Shown: in pieces, positions 1 through 7,504 of the stretch
Layout: every line of letters starts with the position of its first letter
Numbering within the stretch: the first letter of the stretch is position 1
NCBI RefSeq assembly: GCF_024138165.1
Contig: NZ_CP100000.1
Span: 3,472,001 to 3,536,000, forward strand
Source: Halorussus vallis
GTDB lineage: Archaea > Halobacteriota > Halobacteria > Halobacteriales > Haladaptataceae
Length of the DNA stretch: 64,000 nt
Direction of reading: 5' to 3'
The notes under the pieces: generated by a model
Told to the model about the DNA's origin: nothing
Database searches by the model: none
The model's input: the letters and a program-made list of their open reading frames with translations, nothing else
Translations under genes and position numbers: made by a program

Positions 1-148
1 CTGCCGCCCGGCCGGTCGACGCGTGAGTTCCGCCGATCTCGCCCCGCTCGAAGAGGGTGACCGCGGCGCCGCGCCGCGCGAGGTCGTAGGCGGCGGTGAC
101 GCCGACCGCGCCGCCGCCGACGACGGCGACGGAGACGTTCGGACTCAC
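1..148 (-). CDS. FAD-dependent oxidoreductase, N-terminal fragment
   Basis: Only the first 49 or so codons lie in the window; the gene runs off its left edge. The start is GTG, overlapping the TGA stop of the upstream creatininase-family gene (GTGA), which indicates translational coupling in one operon. The N-terminus reads SVAVVGGGAVGVTAAYDLA, the dinucleotide-binding GxGxxG of DadA/glycine-oxidase-type FAD amine oxidoreductases, followed by an acidic residue after a second beta strand (TLFERG). The substrate cannot be predicted from this fragment. Confidence 0.8.
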   Translation of the reverse strand, partial: MSPNVSVAVVGGGAVGVTAAYDLARRGAAVTLFERGEIGGTHASTGRAA

Positions 149-915
149 TTGTGCTCCCGCGGCCAGAGGGCCGCCAGGTCGCGCTCGGCCAGCCAGTCGA
201 CTAGCGCCGCGAGGTCGTCGCCCGCGGCGTCGAGCAGTTTCTCGCCGATTTCGGCGGTTCCCTCGGTGGGGTCGCCGACCGCGCCGCTCTCGGTGAAATC
301 GACAGCGTCGAAGCCGACCGGCGCGCCGCGGACGGTCTTGCCCCACGAGTCGGCGCCGTTCTCCTCGGCGTCTTCGAGCGCGGCCTCACGCACGAGGTCC
401 GGCGCGGCCGCGAGCATCGCGCTCGTCTCCACCGCGTCGGCGTGGCCGAGCGAGGTGTCGAGCAGGTCCTCGACGAGCGCGTCGAGGTTCGACCACCAGT
501 TCCACGGCGTCGCGAACGCGACCTCGTCGTCGCGGAGTCGCCGGGCCGCCCGCCGGAGTGCGTCGGAATTGCCGCCGTGGCCGTTGACGATCACGGTCTT
601 CCGGACGCCGTGGGAGGCGACGCTCGCGACGATGTCCGCGACGTAGTCGGCGAACGTGTCGGGGTCGGTCCACAGCGACCCGTGGAACTGCCGGTGGTGG
701 GCGCTGACGCCGACCGGGACGGTGGGGAGCACCACCACGTCCTCGCGGTCGGCGACTCGCTCGGTGACGGCCTCGGCCGCGAGGAAGTCGGTTCCGAGCG
801 GCAGGGCCGGGCCGTGCTGTTCGACGCTCCCCGTCGGGATGAGGGCGACCTCGGTTTCGGCGAACGCGTCGGCCGCGGTCGCCGTGGTGTGTTCGTGGAG
901 AGAGTTCCGTCGCAT
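145..915 (-). CDS. creatininase-family amidohydrolase
   Basis: A 256-residue protein of the creatininase superfamily, which hydrolyses cyclic or linear amides and includes creatininase, the formamide hydrolase ArfB and MftE. The metal-site motifs are visible: EQHG at 32-35, an Asp at 43 in PLGTD, and NGHGGN around 111-116. The NGHGGN form resembles ArfB/MftE more than true creatininase. In Archaea, ArfB acts in flavin/F420 precursor synthesis, but no other flavin or F420 gene is adjacent, so the substrate is left open. It overlaps the downstream FAD oxidoreductase by GTGA. Confidence 0.85.
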   Translation of the reverse strand: MRRNSLHEHTTATAADAFAETEVALIPTGSVEQHGPALPLGTDFLAAEAVTERVADREDVVVLPTVPVGVSAHHRQFHGSLWTDPDTFADYVADIVASVASHGVRKTVIVNGHGGNSDALRRAARRLRDDEVAFATPWNWWSNLDALVEDLLDTSLGHADAVETSAMLAAAPDLVREAALEDAEENGADSWGKTVRGAPVGFDAVDFTESGAVGDPTEGTAEIGEKLLDAAGDDLAALVDWLAERDLAALWPREHK

Positions 916-990
916 GCGCGACTGGAAGGCTGTCGAGCACTTAGGCGTACGCCCGCCGGAAAATCGGGCGTAACTCGGGACCGGAGAACG

Positions 991-1503
991 TCACCCGGAA
1001 ACGAGTTCGTAACACTCCTCGGCGACCCGGGGGAACGCGAGCGTCGCCGCCACCGCGACCGCGAGCGCGAAAGCGACTCCGACGAGCGCCGAGTCGGTCG
1101 CGACGAGCGTCCGGGTGCCCCCGTAGGCGGCCAGCCACAGCGTCGCGTTGAAGTAGACGACTCGCAGGGCCACCAGCGCGGGCGTCACCGAAACCCAGCC
1201 GAGAACGTCGGTGCCGGGCGGTTCGAACCACCCGCCGCGAATCGCGGTGGCGACGACCGTCGCTCCGGCCCAGGCGACGAACGCCATCGTCTTCACGCCG
1301 AAGAACCGGAGGTCCTCCGAGAGCAGGAAGTAGTACAGGACCGGCAGCGCCGACAGCGAGACGTCGGCGAACACCGCCACGAGGTCGTTCACCCAGCGTC
1401 CGAAGGCGTCGGTTTCGGCCGAGGTGACCCGGCCGTCCCCGTACCACGTCTGGCGGCGCTTCGAGTGGGCGGTTCGGGCGTCCCGCGCGGGGTGTTCGCG
1501 CAT
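991..1503 (-). CDS. predicted membrane protein, unknown function
   Basis: A 170-residue protein starting at ATG 1503; the frame stays open for 28 more codons upstream, but that extension is Arg/Thr-rich and unlike a coding start. The N-terminal 25 residues are basic, followed by about four hydrophobic segments (around 45-65, 75-90, 100-120 and 135-155), so it is probably a polytopic membrane protein. I do not recognise the family. It is followed at about 75 bp, on the same strand, by the creatininase gene. Confidence 0.65.
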   Translation of the reverse strand: MREHPARDARTAHSKRRQTWYGDGRVTSAETDAFGRWVNDLVAVFADVSLSALPVLYYFLLSEDLRFFGVKTMAFVAWAGATVVATAIRGGWFEPPGTDVLGWVSVTPALVALRVVYFNATLWLAAYGGTRTLVATDSALVGVAFALAVAVAATLAFPRVAEECYELVSG

Positions 1504-1673
1504 GGCTACAGTTTTTGACGTACCCCGCGCTCGAACTTTGCAGTTTCCCCCGTAGGTCAGTACGGCCTCGAACACGGTGCGGCGCACAGACGCGACGGCG
1601 CGGACGCGCCGTCGGTCTGGCCCGCAAAACGGTCGGTGGTCGGCCGATGGTCGGCCGGTGGTCGGTCGGCGCC

Positions 1674-2456
1674 TCAGGCGACGAACTCCTCGATGCCGCG
1701 GGCGGGGTAGCCGACCACGATGTCGGCACCTGCTTCCTTCAGCGCCGCGACCCGCTCGCCGACCCGTTCGGGCGTGCCGACCAGCGCGTAGTCACGGGTG
1801 GCCGCCGACAGCACCTCGCGGGCGCGTCCCGTCGCGGCAGCGCCGGTCGCCGCGCCGTCAGGGAGCGCCGACCGGACGGGACCGCGGCGGGCGGCGTAGG
1901 CGCCCACGGCGTCCAGCACCGCGTCCTCGTCGTCGGTGAGGACCGTAGGCGCGTACACCGCGATTTTGCCGTCGAAGCCGGCGGCGCGGAGCGCCCGGAG
2001 GTCGCGGCCGGTGGTCCGCGAGAGGAGTTCGAACTGGGTCGCGCCGGTCGCCATCGCGAGGCGCTCGACGCCCTCGGTGCCGACCCAGGCGGTGGGGTCG
2101 CGCTCGACGGCCGCCCGGAGGCGACCCGCGACCGCCCGCTTTCGCTCCTCGGCGTCGAGGTAGGCGGCGTGGCCCGCCACCGCGACGAGGCCGACGCTCG
2201 CGGGCACCTCTGCGTAGAGCGCGTCGTCCCCGAGGGGGTCGAAGCCGTCGGCCCGGACGGGCGCGGTGAGTCTAACCTCCTTGGTCCGGGCGAGCGACTC
2301 CAGCACGTCCCGGTCGGGGAGGTGTTCGCGACCCTCGTAATCGACGGTAATCGTCTCGAAGGGCAGTTCGGCCGCCCGCGAGACGTCGCACTCGGCGGGT
2401 TTGAGCGCGGCGGCGTCCAGTCCGGTCGCGGCGAGAGTCTTTCCAGTGGTCAACAT
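1674..2456 (-). CDS. LLM/F420-type TIM-barrel-like protein
   Basis: A 260-residue protein resembling the luciferase-like (LLM) family that includes F420-dependent methylenetetrahydromethanopterin reductases. The supporting part is the C-terminus, YALVGTPERVGERVAALKEAG, a segment typical of the end of LLM barrels. It is shorter than the usual 320-350 residues and the N-terminal half is divergent, so cofactor binding is uncertain. ATG 2456 is the only good start. A copy of the dispersed repeat lies upstream, beyond a 190-bp spacer. Confidence 0.65.
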   Translation of the reverse strand: MLTTGKTLAATGLDAAALKPAECDVSRAAELPFETITVDYEGREHLPDRDVLESLARTKEVRLTAPVRADGFDPLGDDALYAEVPASVGLVAVAGHAAYLDAEERKRAVAGRLRAAVERDPTAWVGTEGVERLAMATGATQFELLSRTTGRDLRALRAAGFDGKIAVYAPTVLTDDEDAVLDAVGAYAARRGPVRSALPDGAATGAAATGRAREVLSAATRDYALVGTPERVGERVAALKEAGADIVVGYPARGIEEFVA

Positions 2457-2644
2457 CGGCGTACACCTCGGTCAGCGTCGCTCAGAACTAGTCGTCTACT
2501 GCTCGTGCGGAACTCGATCCATCGTCTGTGCGACCATGTGACCTCTCGTACCCGCGGGACTCCCAAAAGCCTATCGACGGTGGGGGATTCTTACCGGACT
2601 TCGCTCGTGGGAGAGGGGTGCGAATCGGCCAACTGGCCTTCTAC

Positions 2645-2815
2645 TCGGCGCGCGCTGGCGTGACTCCGCGGTTTGGAGTCACGCCCACGTCGCGCGAGGG
2701 ATGACTGAGCGCCGATAGGCGCGAAGGAATCGGCTGGGGAGGTGTGTGGCGGTGGCGGTGCGGCTACTCATGTGCATCGTGCAAGTAGCGGTCTGCGGTG
2801 CGGTCGCGGTGGCGG
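2645..2815 (+). repeat. dispersed modular repeat, copy A
   Basis: An intergenic copy of the repeat family, read on the + strand. It has a 5' GCGCGCTGGCG box, then a hairpin with perfect 10-bp arms gcgtgactcc (2658-2667) and ggagtcacgc (2675-2684), then CGCGCGAGGG, a small hairpin gcgcc-gata-ggcgc, the core gaatcggctggggaggtgtg (2727-2746 or so) and a GCGGT-rich tail. It lies between the 3' end of the 91-residue membrane-protein gene and the region upstream of the LLM gene. No long ORF with haloarchaeal codon bias covers it. Confidence 0.85.
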
Positions 2816-2884
2816 TAGAAGAACGAGGAGTCGCGATAGCAGTTCTACCTGACGTCCTTCGCCTATCTCCCGTCTAACGACGAC

Positions 2885-3160
2885 TCACTCCCCGCGTCCC
2901 CGATACCAGTAGATGAAGACGAGAATCGGTATCACGGCCACGACGGCGTAGTGCCACTCGTTCGCGAACACGGGCGGCAACCACAGCAACAGGACGACGA
3001 CGTACCCCACGAGCGCCCCCAGCACCGTCCCGCCCTTCGCGTCGCCGAGGTACTCCGCGAGCGCGCCGACGGCCGCGAACAGCACCACCGCCGCGAGCGC
3101 GACGACGACTTCGTCGAACGACGAGAGGAAGCCGTGACCGGGGTCGAAGAAGTCGGGCAT
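2885..3160 (-). CDS. small membrane protein
   Basis: A 91-residue protein with three hydrophobic segments (about 17-36, 43-60 and 70-86) and a basic WYRGRGE C-terminus. I do not recognise a named family. It is transcribed with, and 19 bp downstream of, the CoA-type Nudix gene, so the two probably form an operon. Confidence 0.7.
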   Translation of the reverse strand: MPDFFDPGHGFLSSFDEVVVALAAVVLFAAVGALAEYLGDAKGGTVLGALVGYVVVLLLWLPPVFANEWHYAVVAVIPILVFIYWYRGRGE

Positions 3161-3179
3161 CGTGCGAATCGGGCGGATT

Positions 3180-3782
3180 CTATCCGCCCCGAACGTCGGC
3201 GTCGGGGTCCACCACGCGGTCTATCTTCTCGGGCGCGCGCCAGTCGGTGGTCAGTTCCAACAACTGCACCAGAATCCGGCCCGTCGCGCCCCAGACGGTG
3301 TAGCCGCCGACGTGGAAGAAGTGGACGACCGCCTCGCCGTAGCGGGGGTGTTCGCGGCGCTCGTTCTCGTAGTTCTCGGGGTCGAGGAACCCCGAAACCG
3401 GAAGGACCGCGATTTCGGCGACCTCGCGCTCGTCGGGCGTGTACTCGCGGTCGGGAACCCGGGCGACGTAGGGCGTGACGGCGTAGCCCGTGGTGGTCCG
3501 GATGTCGTCGAGGCGGCCGACGACCTCCGCCTCCTCGGCCCGGAGGCCGATCTCCTCCTCGGCCTCCCGGAGCGCGGTCGCCTCCAGGTCCGCGTCGCTC
3601 GGTTCGCGGCCGCCGCCGGGAAAGCTCATCTGGCCGGCGTGTTCGCCCAGGTGGTCGGCGCGCTTGGTGAACAGGAGGTGGTCCTCGCCGTCGCGTTCGA
3701 CCACGGGGGCCAGCACGGCGGCGTCGCGCCGCTCGTCGGTGACCTCTCGCGGAACGTGTTCGGCGACCCGGCCCAGTTCCAT
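3180..3782 (-). CDS. CoA pyrophosphatase-type Nudix hydrolase
   Basis: A 200-residue Nudix hydrolase of the CoA pyrophosphatase (NudL/COG0494) type. The family splits CoA or its derivatives into 3',5'-ADP and phosphopantetheine. Evidence is the family marker GQMSFPGGG at 50-58 just before the Nudix box, and REAEEEIGL at 72-80 carrying the metal-binding glutamates. LLFTKRADHLGEH (36-48) is the usual substrate-side loop. Substrate preference is inferred from the family. It is followed by a 91-residue membrane protein. Confidence 0.85.
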   Translation of the reverse strand: MELGRVAEHVPREVTDERRDAAVLAPVVERDGEDHLLFTKRADHLGEHAGQMSFPGGGREPSDADLEATALREAEEEIGLRAEEAEVVGRLDDIRTTTGYAVTPYVARVPDREYTPDEREVAEIAVLPVSGFLDPENYENERREHPRYGEAVVHFFHVGGYTVWGATGRILVQLLELTTDWRAPEKIDRVVDPDADVRGG

Positions 3783-3892
3783 ACGTCAACGTCGTACCCG
3801 GTCGCCTTAATTCGAACGTTAGCCGCGTCCGGCGCGGGTCGGCGAATCGTGACCCGGCGGCCCAGCGAGCAGTCGCGTTCCCAGCGCCCGAA

Positions 3893-4417
3893 CTACTCGA
3901 ACGCCCGGTCGAGCGTCTCGCGCACGCGGTCGGCCTCGACGGGTGCCCACGCTTCGAGGTCGTAGCTCGCATCCAGCAGTTCCCGGGCGCGCTCGGCGTC
4001 GCCCGCGGCGGCGACGGTTCGACTCTCCTCGTGCAGGCGCGCTTCGACCGACGACCCCAGTATTTCGCGGTCCACCTCGCGGTCGGGCACGTCCATGATG
4101 TGGGGGAGGTCAGGGCCGTTCTCGGGAACCGACGGGAACGCCGTCGGGCCGGCGACCAGCAGCGTTTCTGTTGGTTCGCCGTCGGCGGAGGGCGATTGCC
4201 CGCCACCGTCGGTGCTCACCTCGCCGCCCTCGTCAAGGTCGTACTCCACCAGGTAGTAGCCCTCGACCGCGCGCTCGATCTCGGCGGCGAACGCCTCGCG
4301 GTTCACGTCTTTGCCCTGCTTGAACGCGAGTTCCACCAGCGCCTGCTCCAGTTCGTCGTGGGTGAGCGCGCCGAAGAGGTCCACCACTCCGGCGAGTTCG
4401 TCGGTCGTGTCGGCCAT
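3893..4417 (-). CDS. conserved acidic protein, DUF7109-like
   Basis: A 174-residue soluble acidic protein with no catalytic motif that I can name. It is helical at both ends, with a disordered acidic linker (about 66-85). The N-terminus (ADTTDELAGVVDLFGALTHDEL) and the pattern of paired helices match a haloarchaeal family I recall as DUF7109, a weak identification from memory. It sits between the Nudix gene and the HTH_10 regulator. Confidence 0.65.
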   Translation of the reverse strand: MADTTDELAGVVDLFGALTHDELEQALVELAFKQGKDVNREAFAAEIERAVEGYYLVEYDLDEGGEVSTDGGGQSPSADGEPTETLLVAGPTAFPSVPENGPDLPHIMDVPDREVDREILGSSVEARLHEESRTVAAAGDAERARELLDASYDLEAWAPVEADRVRETLDRAFE

Positions 4418-4483
4418 TACCGGGGTGGGTACGTCCCAGCGGCTTAGTTGTTCGGGACCGGCGTTCTCGGCCCTGCGGCGGCG

Positions 4484-5170
4484 TCACTCCTCCTCTTCGT
4501 TCTCGCGCTCGGCCTCCGCGTCCGGGACCTCGTCGTAGATGGTCGCCCTGACGAGCGCCTGGGTAGCCCGCCTGAGTCGCTCGGAGATGGCCTGCCGGGA
4601 GACGCCGAGCACTTCCGCGAGGTCCTCCAGTTCTGCCTCGCGGGGAATCGAGAAATAGCCCATCTCGGTCGCGGTCCGGAGCGTCTCGTACTGACGGTCG
4701 GTCAGCCCGAACGTCTCGCTGCCCCGACCGCCCGCGCTGTAGAGCTGTCGGAGTTCGAACCTGAGTCCGTGTTCGCGGCAGAACTCGGCGTACTCGCGCA
4801 GGCTCTCCCGGTCGGGGAACCGAATCCGCGCGCGCCAGCCGTTTCCCGACCGCTCGGAGGAGACGAACACGCCGCCGAGGTCGGCCCAACTGTTGTAGGT
4901 CATGAGCGTCTCGCCCTCGGCGGTGAGTTCGACCTGGTAGAGGCGCTGGTCGTCGACCTCCGCGAGCACGTGGGCGTCGCTGACCGTCGGGTCGTCGGCG
5001 AGCGCCACCTCGAACGTCTCGAAGTCGGTCCCGGAGACCCAGAACGCGATGGCGAACGGCTTGGGCCCCCGCGACGTCTGCTGTTCGATGGAGATGTCGG
5101 CGTCGGGAGCGGCCGCCAACGTCGCCTGTAACACCGGGGTTTCGAGGTAGAAGTCGGCGATGAGCGTCAT
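4484..5170 (-). CDS. HTH_10 (bacterio-opsin activator-type) regulator
   Basis: A 228-residue DNA-binding regulator. Residues 1-155 form the bacterio-opsin-activator-associated sensor domain seen in haloarchaeal one-component regulators. Residues 160-215 form HTH_10: LTDRQYETLRTATEMGYFSIPR, then LEDLAEVLGVSRQAISERLRR with the recognition helix. The last 15 residues are almost all acidic. An A/T box (5193-5202) lies 25 bp from the ATG, so the message is probably leaderless. The promoter overlaps a 9-bp inverted repeat shared with the divergent DUF7344 gene. Confidence 0.88.
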   Translation of the reverse strand: MTLIADFYLETPVLQATLAAAPDADISIEQQTSRGPKPFAIAFWVSGTDFETFEVALADDPTVSDAHVLAEVDDQRLYQVELTAEGETLMTYNSWADLGGVFVSSERSGNGWRARIRFPDRESLREYAEFCREHGLRFELRQLYSAGGRGSETFGLTDRQYETLRTATEMGYFSIPREAELEDLAEVLGVSRQAISERLRRATQALVRATIYDEVPDAEAERENEEEE

Positions 5171-5196
5171 GGGAACCGTACCACCGGTTCACCTAT

Positions 5197-5238
5197 AATA
5201 TTCCCGGCTAATTTTTAGCTCGCCGGATTGGGAATATT
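5197..5238. promoter_or_regulatory. inverted repeat in divergent promoter region
   Basis: Perfect 9-bp arms AATATTCCC (5197-5205) and GGGAATATT (5230-5238) flank 24 bp between the divergent HTH_10 and DUF7344 genes. The left arm overlaps the probable TATA box of the HTH_10 gene. It is a candidate operator for one of these two regulators; binding is inferred only. Confidence 0.5.
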
Positions 5239-5310
5239 CTGCCGGAGGCCGCGCGGAACGTTTGGGACGGAACGAAAATTTAAGTAGTGGAACGCTCGGG
5301 AGGGCGGTCG

Positions 5311-5322
5311 CGTTTTATTATT
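5311..5322 (+). promoter_or_regulatory. TATA box of the DUF7344 gene
   Basis: The A/T stretch ttttatta (5313-5320) is about 27 bp before ATG 5345, the spacing expected of a leaderless haloarchaeal transcript. A second A/T box (aaaatttaag, about 5275-5284) lies further upstream. Confidence 0.5.
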
Positions 5323-5344
5323 CGAATGGCGGTATCGATGGACG

Positions 5345-5734
5345 ATGGTAGGTGGAAGCTTAGGTGCGACCCCGAGCGAACGTATCGACTCCGCATGTTC
5401 TCTGCTGGCCCACTCGCGTCGCCGCGTCGTCCTCTACGCTCTGCGGGGGTGCGAGACGGTGGCCGTCGACGAACTCGTCGACGCGATACTTCGGGACGAG
5501 GGAACGACGGCGGCGACCGACCAGAAGCGAGAGCGAGTCCTCACGTCGCTGTACCACAAACACCTCCCCAAACTCGCCGACGCGGGCGTGATAGATTACG
5601 ACTTCGAGGACGGAACGGTGGCTCCGGCCGGGATGGAACGCCTCGAACCGCTTCTGGGGACCGTGCTGCGCCACGAGACGAGCGTCGAACCGGGGTCGCT
5701 GGGGTTCGGCGACTCGGGGTACGGACTGTCGTAG
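5345..5734 (+). CDS. DUF7344-type winged-helix protein
   Basis: A 129-residue protein of the haloarchaeal DUF7344 type, small winged-helix proteins presumed to bind DNA. The pattern is SLLAHSRRRVVLYAL, then YHKHLPKLADAGVIDYD, then a hydrophobic C-terminal helix. Four other genes in the window share this pattern (7012, 16119, 24652 and 41223). It is divergent from an HTH_10 regulator. ATG 5345 is supported by a TATA box at leaderless distance. Its target is unknown. Confidence 0.8.
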   Translation: MVGGSLGATPSERIDSACSLLAHSRRRVVLYALRGCETVAVDELVDAILRDEGTTAATDQKRERVLTSLYHKHLPKLADAGVIDYDFEDGTVAPAGMERLEPLLGTVLRHETSVEPGSLGFGDSGYGLS

Positions 5735-5804
5735 GGAGACGCGCCGACTCTTCGTACGAGGACGTCACCTTCCGAGTGACGACGCTCCCCGACCGCGGTT
5801 CGTC

Positions 5805-5978
5805 TCAGGACGGAGCGTCGTCGCTTCGCACGTCGGTCGACTCGACCGCTTTCACGTCCCGAGAACCGCACTCGCAGACGCCCGAATCCGTCGGCAGAAT
5901 GAGTTCCCCGTCGTGTTCGCGCGCCACGTAGACGTTTCCGCAGTCCGGACAGGAGACGATTAGACTGGAACGGCTCAT
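5805..5978 (-). CDS. small zinc-ribbon-like protein
   Basis: A 57-residue protein with two cysteine pairs, CPDC at 10-13 and CEC (35-37) in a GVCECGSRDV context, suggesting a single zinc ribbon. ATG 5978 is chosen because the protein then begins directly before the first pair. An A/T box (TTTAATATTC on the minus strand, 6011-6020) is upstream. It is convergent with the DUF7344 gene at 5345, with a small hairpin (cgtcac/gtgacg, 5763-5781) between them. Function unknown. Confidence 0.7.
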   Translation of the reverse strand: MSRSSLIVSCPDCGNVYVAREHDGELILPTDSGVCECGSRDVKAVESTDVRSDDAPS

Positions 5979-6050
5979 GGACCAACCACCGGGTGAAACC
6001 ACGGTTGCTTGAATATTAAACGTACTCGTACTCCCCGCGGTTCGCCGCGG

Positions 6051-6143
6051 GACGCGCTCTCCGTCGGGTACGCCGACGACGCTCTCTCGTCGCGCGGAAC
6101 TCGATTCGGCGATGCGCTCTCGACGCGCGGAACTCGGTCCGGC
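6051..6143. repeat. 33-bp tandem repeat upstream of an HTH_10 gene
   Basis: Two 33-bp units (6078-6110 and 6111-6143) are near-identical (ga-ygc-ctctcg-cgcgcggaactcg-ttc-ggc), preceded by a shorter diverged 27-bp unit (6051-6077). They lie in the divergent gap between the zinc-ribbon gene and the HTH_10 gene at 6241. The array may be regulatory or a remnant of coding sequence. Confidence 0.6.
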
Positions 6144-6240
6144 GACCGACCTCGTCGGACGGACGCCGACGCAACAAGGTATTACGGACGCCGCCTCGCG
6201 TGGCAACAAGACATACCCGAATGCGACGCGTACCCACGCT

Positions 6241-6912
6241 ATGAGCGTCATCCTCGAGTTCTCCGTGGACGGCGACGCGTTCGCGCTCGGGCAGGTGTTG
6301 TCCGGGCCGGCCGACCTGCGGTTCGAACTCGAACGCATCGTCCCGACCGGTGACGCCGTCATGCCGTTCGTCTGGGTCACCGGCACGGGTTTCGAACAGT
6401 TGGAGCAGGAAGTGCGCAACAGCGACCGGGTCAGGGAGGTCCGCGCCCTCGACAAGGTGGGCGACAGCGCGCTCTACCGAATCGAGTGGGACGAACCCCA
6501 CGAGGGACTCATCGAGGGCATCGCGGAGGCCGAAGCGACGGTCCTCGAGGCCCGCGGGAACGAGAACGGTCGGGGCCGGTGGACGTTCCGACTCCGGTTC
6601 AACGACCACGACAGGCTCTCGCAGTTCTACAACTTCTGCACCGAGAACGACGTGCCGCTCCACATCGAACGGACGTACACCCTGACCGAGGACACCGAGC
6701 GTGGCAAGCGCTTCGGCCTCTCCCAGGAACAGCGCGAGGCGCTGGTGTTGGCGCTCAAGCGGGGCTACTTCGACTCGCCCAGTCGGGCGAGCCTCGGCGA
6801 CCTCGCCGACGAACTCGGCATCTCCCAGCAGGCGCTCTCGGACCGGATTCGACGGGGGAACGAGACGATCCTTCGGCGCGTGTTGCTCTCGTCGGTTTCG
6901 GACTTCGAGTGA
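6241..6912 (+). CDS. HTH_10 (bacterio-opsin activator-type) regulator
   Basis: A 223-residue paralogue of the regulator at 4484. The N-terminal 150 residues form the activator-associated domain (SVILEFSVDGDAFALGQVL at the start), followed by HTH_10 at about 158-212 with LSQEQREALVLALKRGYFDSP and LADELGISQQALSDRIRRG. ATG 6241 is preferred over an in-frame ATG 129 bp upstream because family members begin at this strand. It is followed at about 100 bp by another DUF7344 gene in the same orientation. Confidence 0.88.
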   Translation: MSVILEFSVDGDAFALGQVLSGPADLRFELERIVPTGDAVMPFVWVTGTGFEQLEQEVRNSDRVREVRALDKVGDSALYRIEWDEPHEGLIEGIAEAEATVLEARGNENGRGRWTFRLRFNDHDRLSQFYNFCTENDVPLHIERTYTLTEDTERGKRFGLSQEQREALVLALKRGYFDSPSRASLGDLADELGISQQALSDRIRRGNETILRRVLLSSVSDFE

Positions 6913-7011
6913 GACTCCTTCGGCGGCGGGAAACTTTCCCCTCGGTTATAAAAGCGTTGTAGGTACAACGGGAGGGCATTTTTGGTTCCCCTTTGTGGTT
7001 CCGTACGAACC

Positions 7012-7431
7012 GTGTCCACTGATAAGGAGTGTAACCGTTCGTCGGTGTCGGATACGCTCGACGAACTGCTGTCGGCGCTCGCCGACGACGACCGGCGGCG
7101 CGTGCTGGGCTACTTCTACGACACCTCGGAGGACGTGGCGACGGTGGACGAACTCGCGGCCTACCTCGCCGACGGGTCGCGGTCGGCGGCGCCGGCGGAG
7201 CCGGACCCGATTCGGTCGGCCGGGCGGGGGCGTTTCGCCTCCCGGCTTCACCACTCGGTGCTGCCGAAACTGGCCGACGAGGGCGCCGTCGAGTACGACC
7301 CTCGAAGCGAGACGGTCCGCTACCGGGGCGGGCCGGTGTTAGAGCGGTTGCTGGAGCGCGCCGCCGACGTGGGCGACGAAGGGACGGAGCGCGTCGCGAG
7401 CGACGGGGCCGGCGGAGAGCGACGCGAGTGA
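7012..7431 (+). CDS. DUF7344-type winged-helix protein
   Basis: A 139-residue protein starting at GTG 7012; a TTG at 6982 is an alternative. The domain runs from LLSALADDDRRRVLGYFYD to RLHHSVLPKLADEGAVEYD and VRYRGGPVLERLLE, the same order as in the other four copies. It contains a longer, low-complexity loop between helices 2 and 3 (about residues 55-75). It lies downstream of the HTH_10 gene at 6241, repeating the gene pairing seen at 4484/5345. Confidence 0.8.
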   Translation: MSTDKECNRSSVSDTLDELLSALADDDRRRVLGYFYDTSEDVATVDELAAYLADGSRSAAPAEPDPIRSAGRGRFASRLHHSVLPKLADEGAVEYDPRSETVRYRGGPVLERLLERAADVGDEGTERVASDGAGGERRE

Positions 7432-7458
7432 GGGTTCGCGCGAGCGCGAACGGGGAGT

Positions 7459-7504
7459 TCGGCCGAGGGCGAGTGACCGCCGGCGGTCACTCGCCCTCGG
7501 CCGA
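7459..7504. terminator. 46-bp perfect palindrome between convergent genes
   Basis: Bases 7459-7504 read identically on both strands (gaccgcc|ggcggtc at the centre, tcggccgagg at the end). The right half encodes the last codons of the amidohydrolase, so the left half mirrors its C-terminus. It is 28 bp past the DUF7344 stop. It may act as a bidirectional terminator, although no T-tract follows on either strand. Confidence 0.65.

Noticed and set aside
442-1518. Long antisense frames (300-880 codons) opposite real genes throughout
   Set aside because: They are shadows produced by high GC content; they lack family motifs and oppose well-supported genes such as the creatininase, thermosome, ftsZ and fttA.
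2645-2815. Repeat copies as a CRISPR array
   Set aside because: The copies are far apart, long and diverged, without regular spacers, and no cas gene is present.
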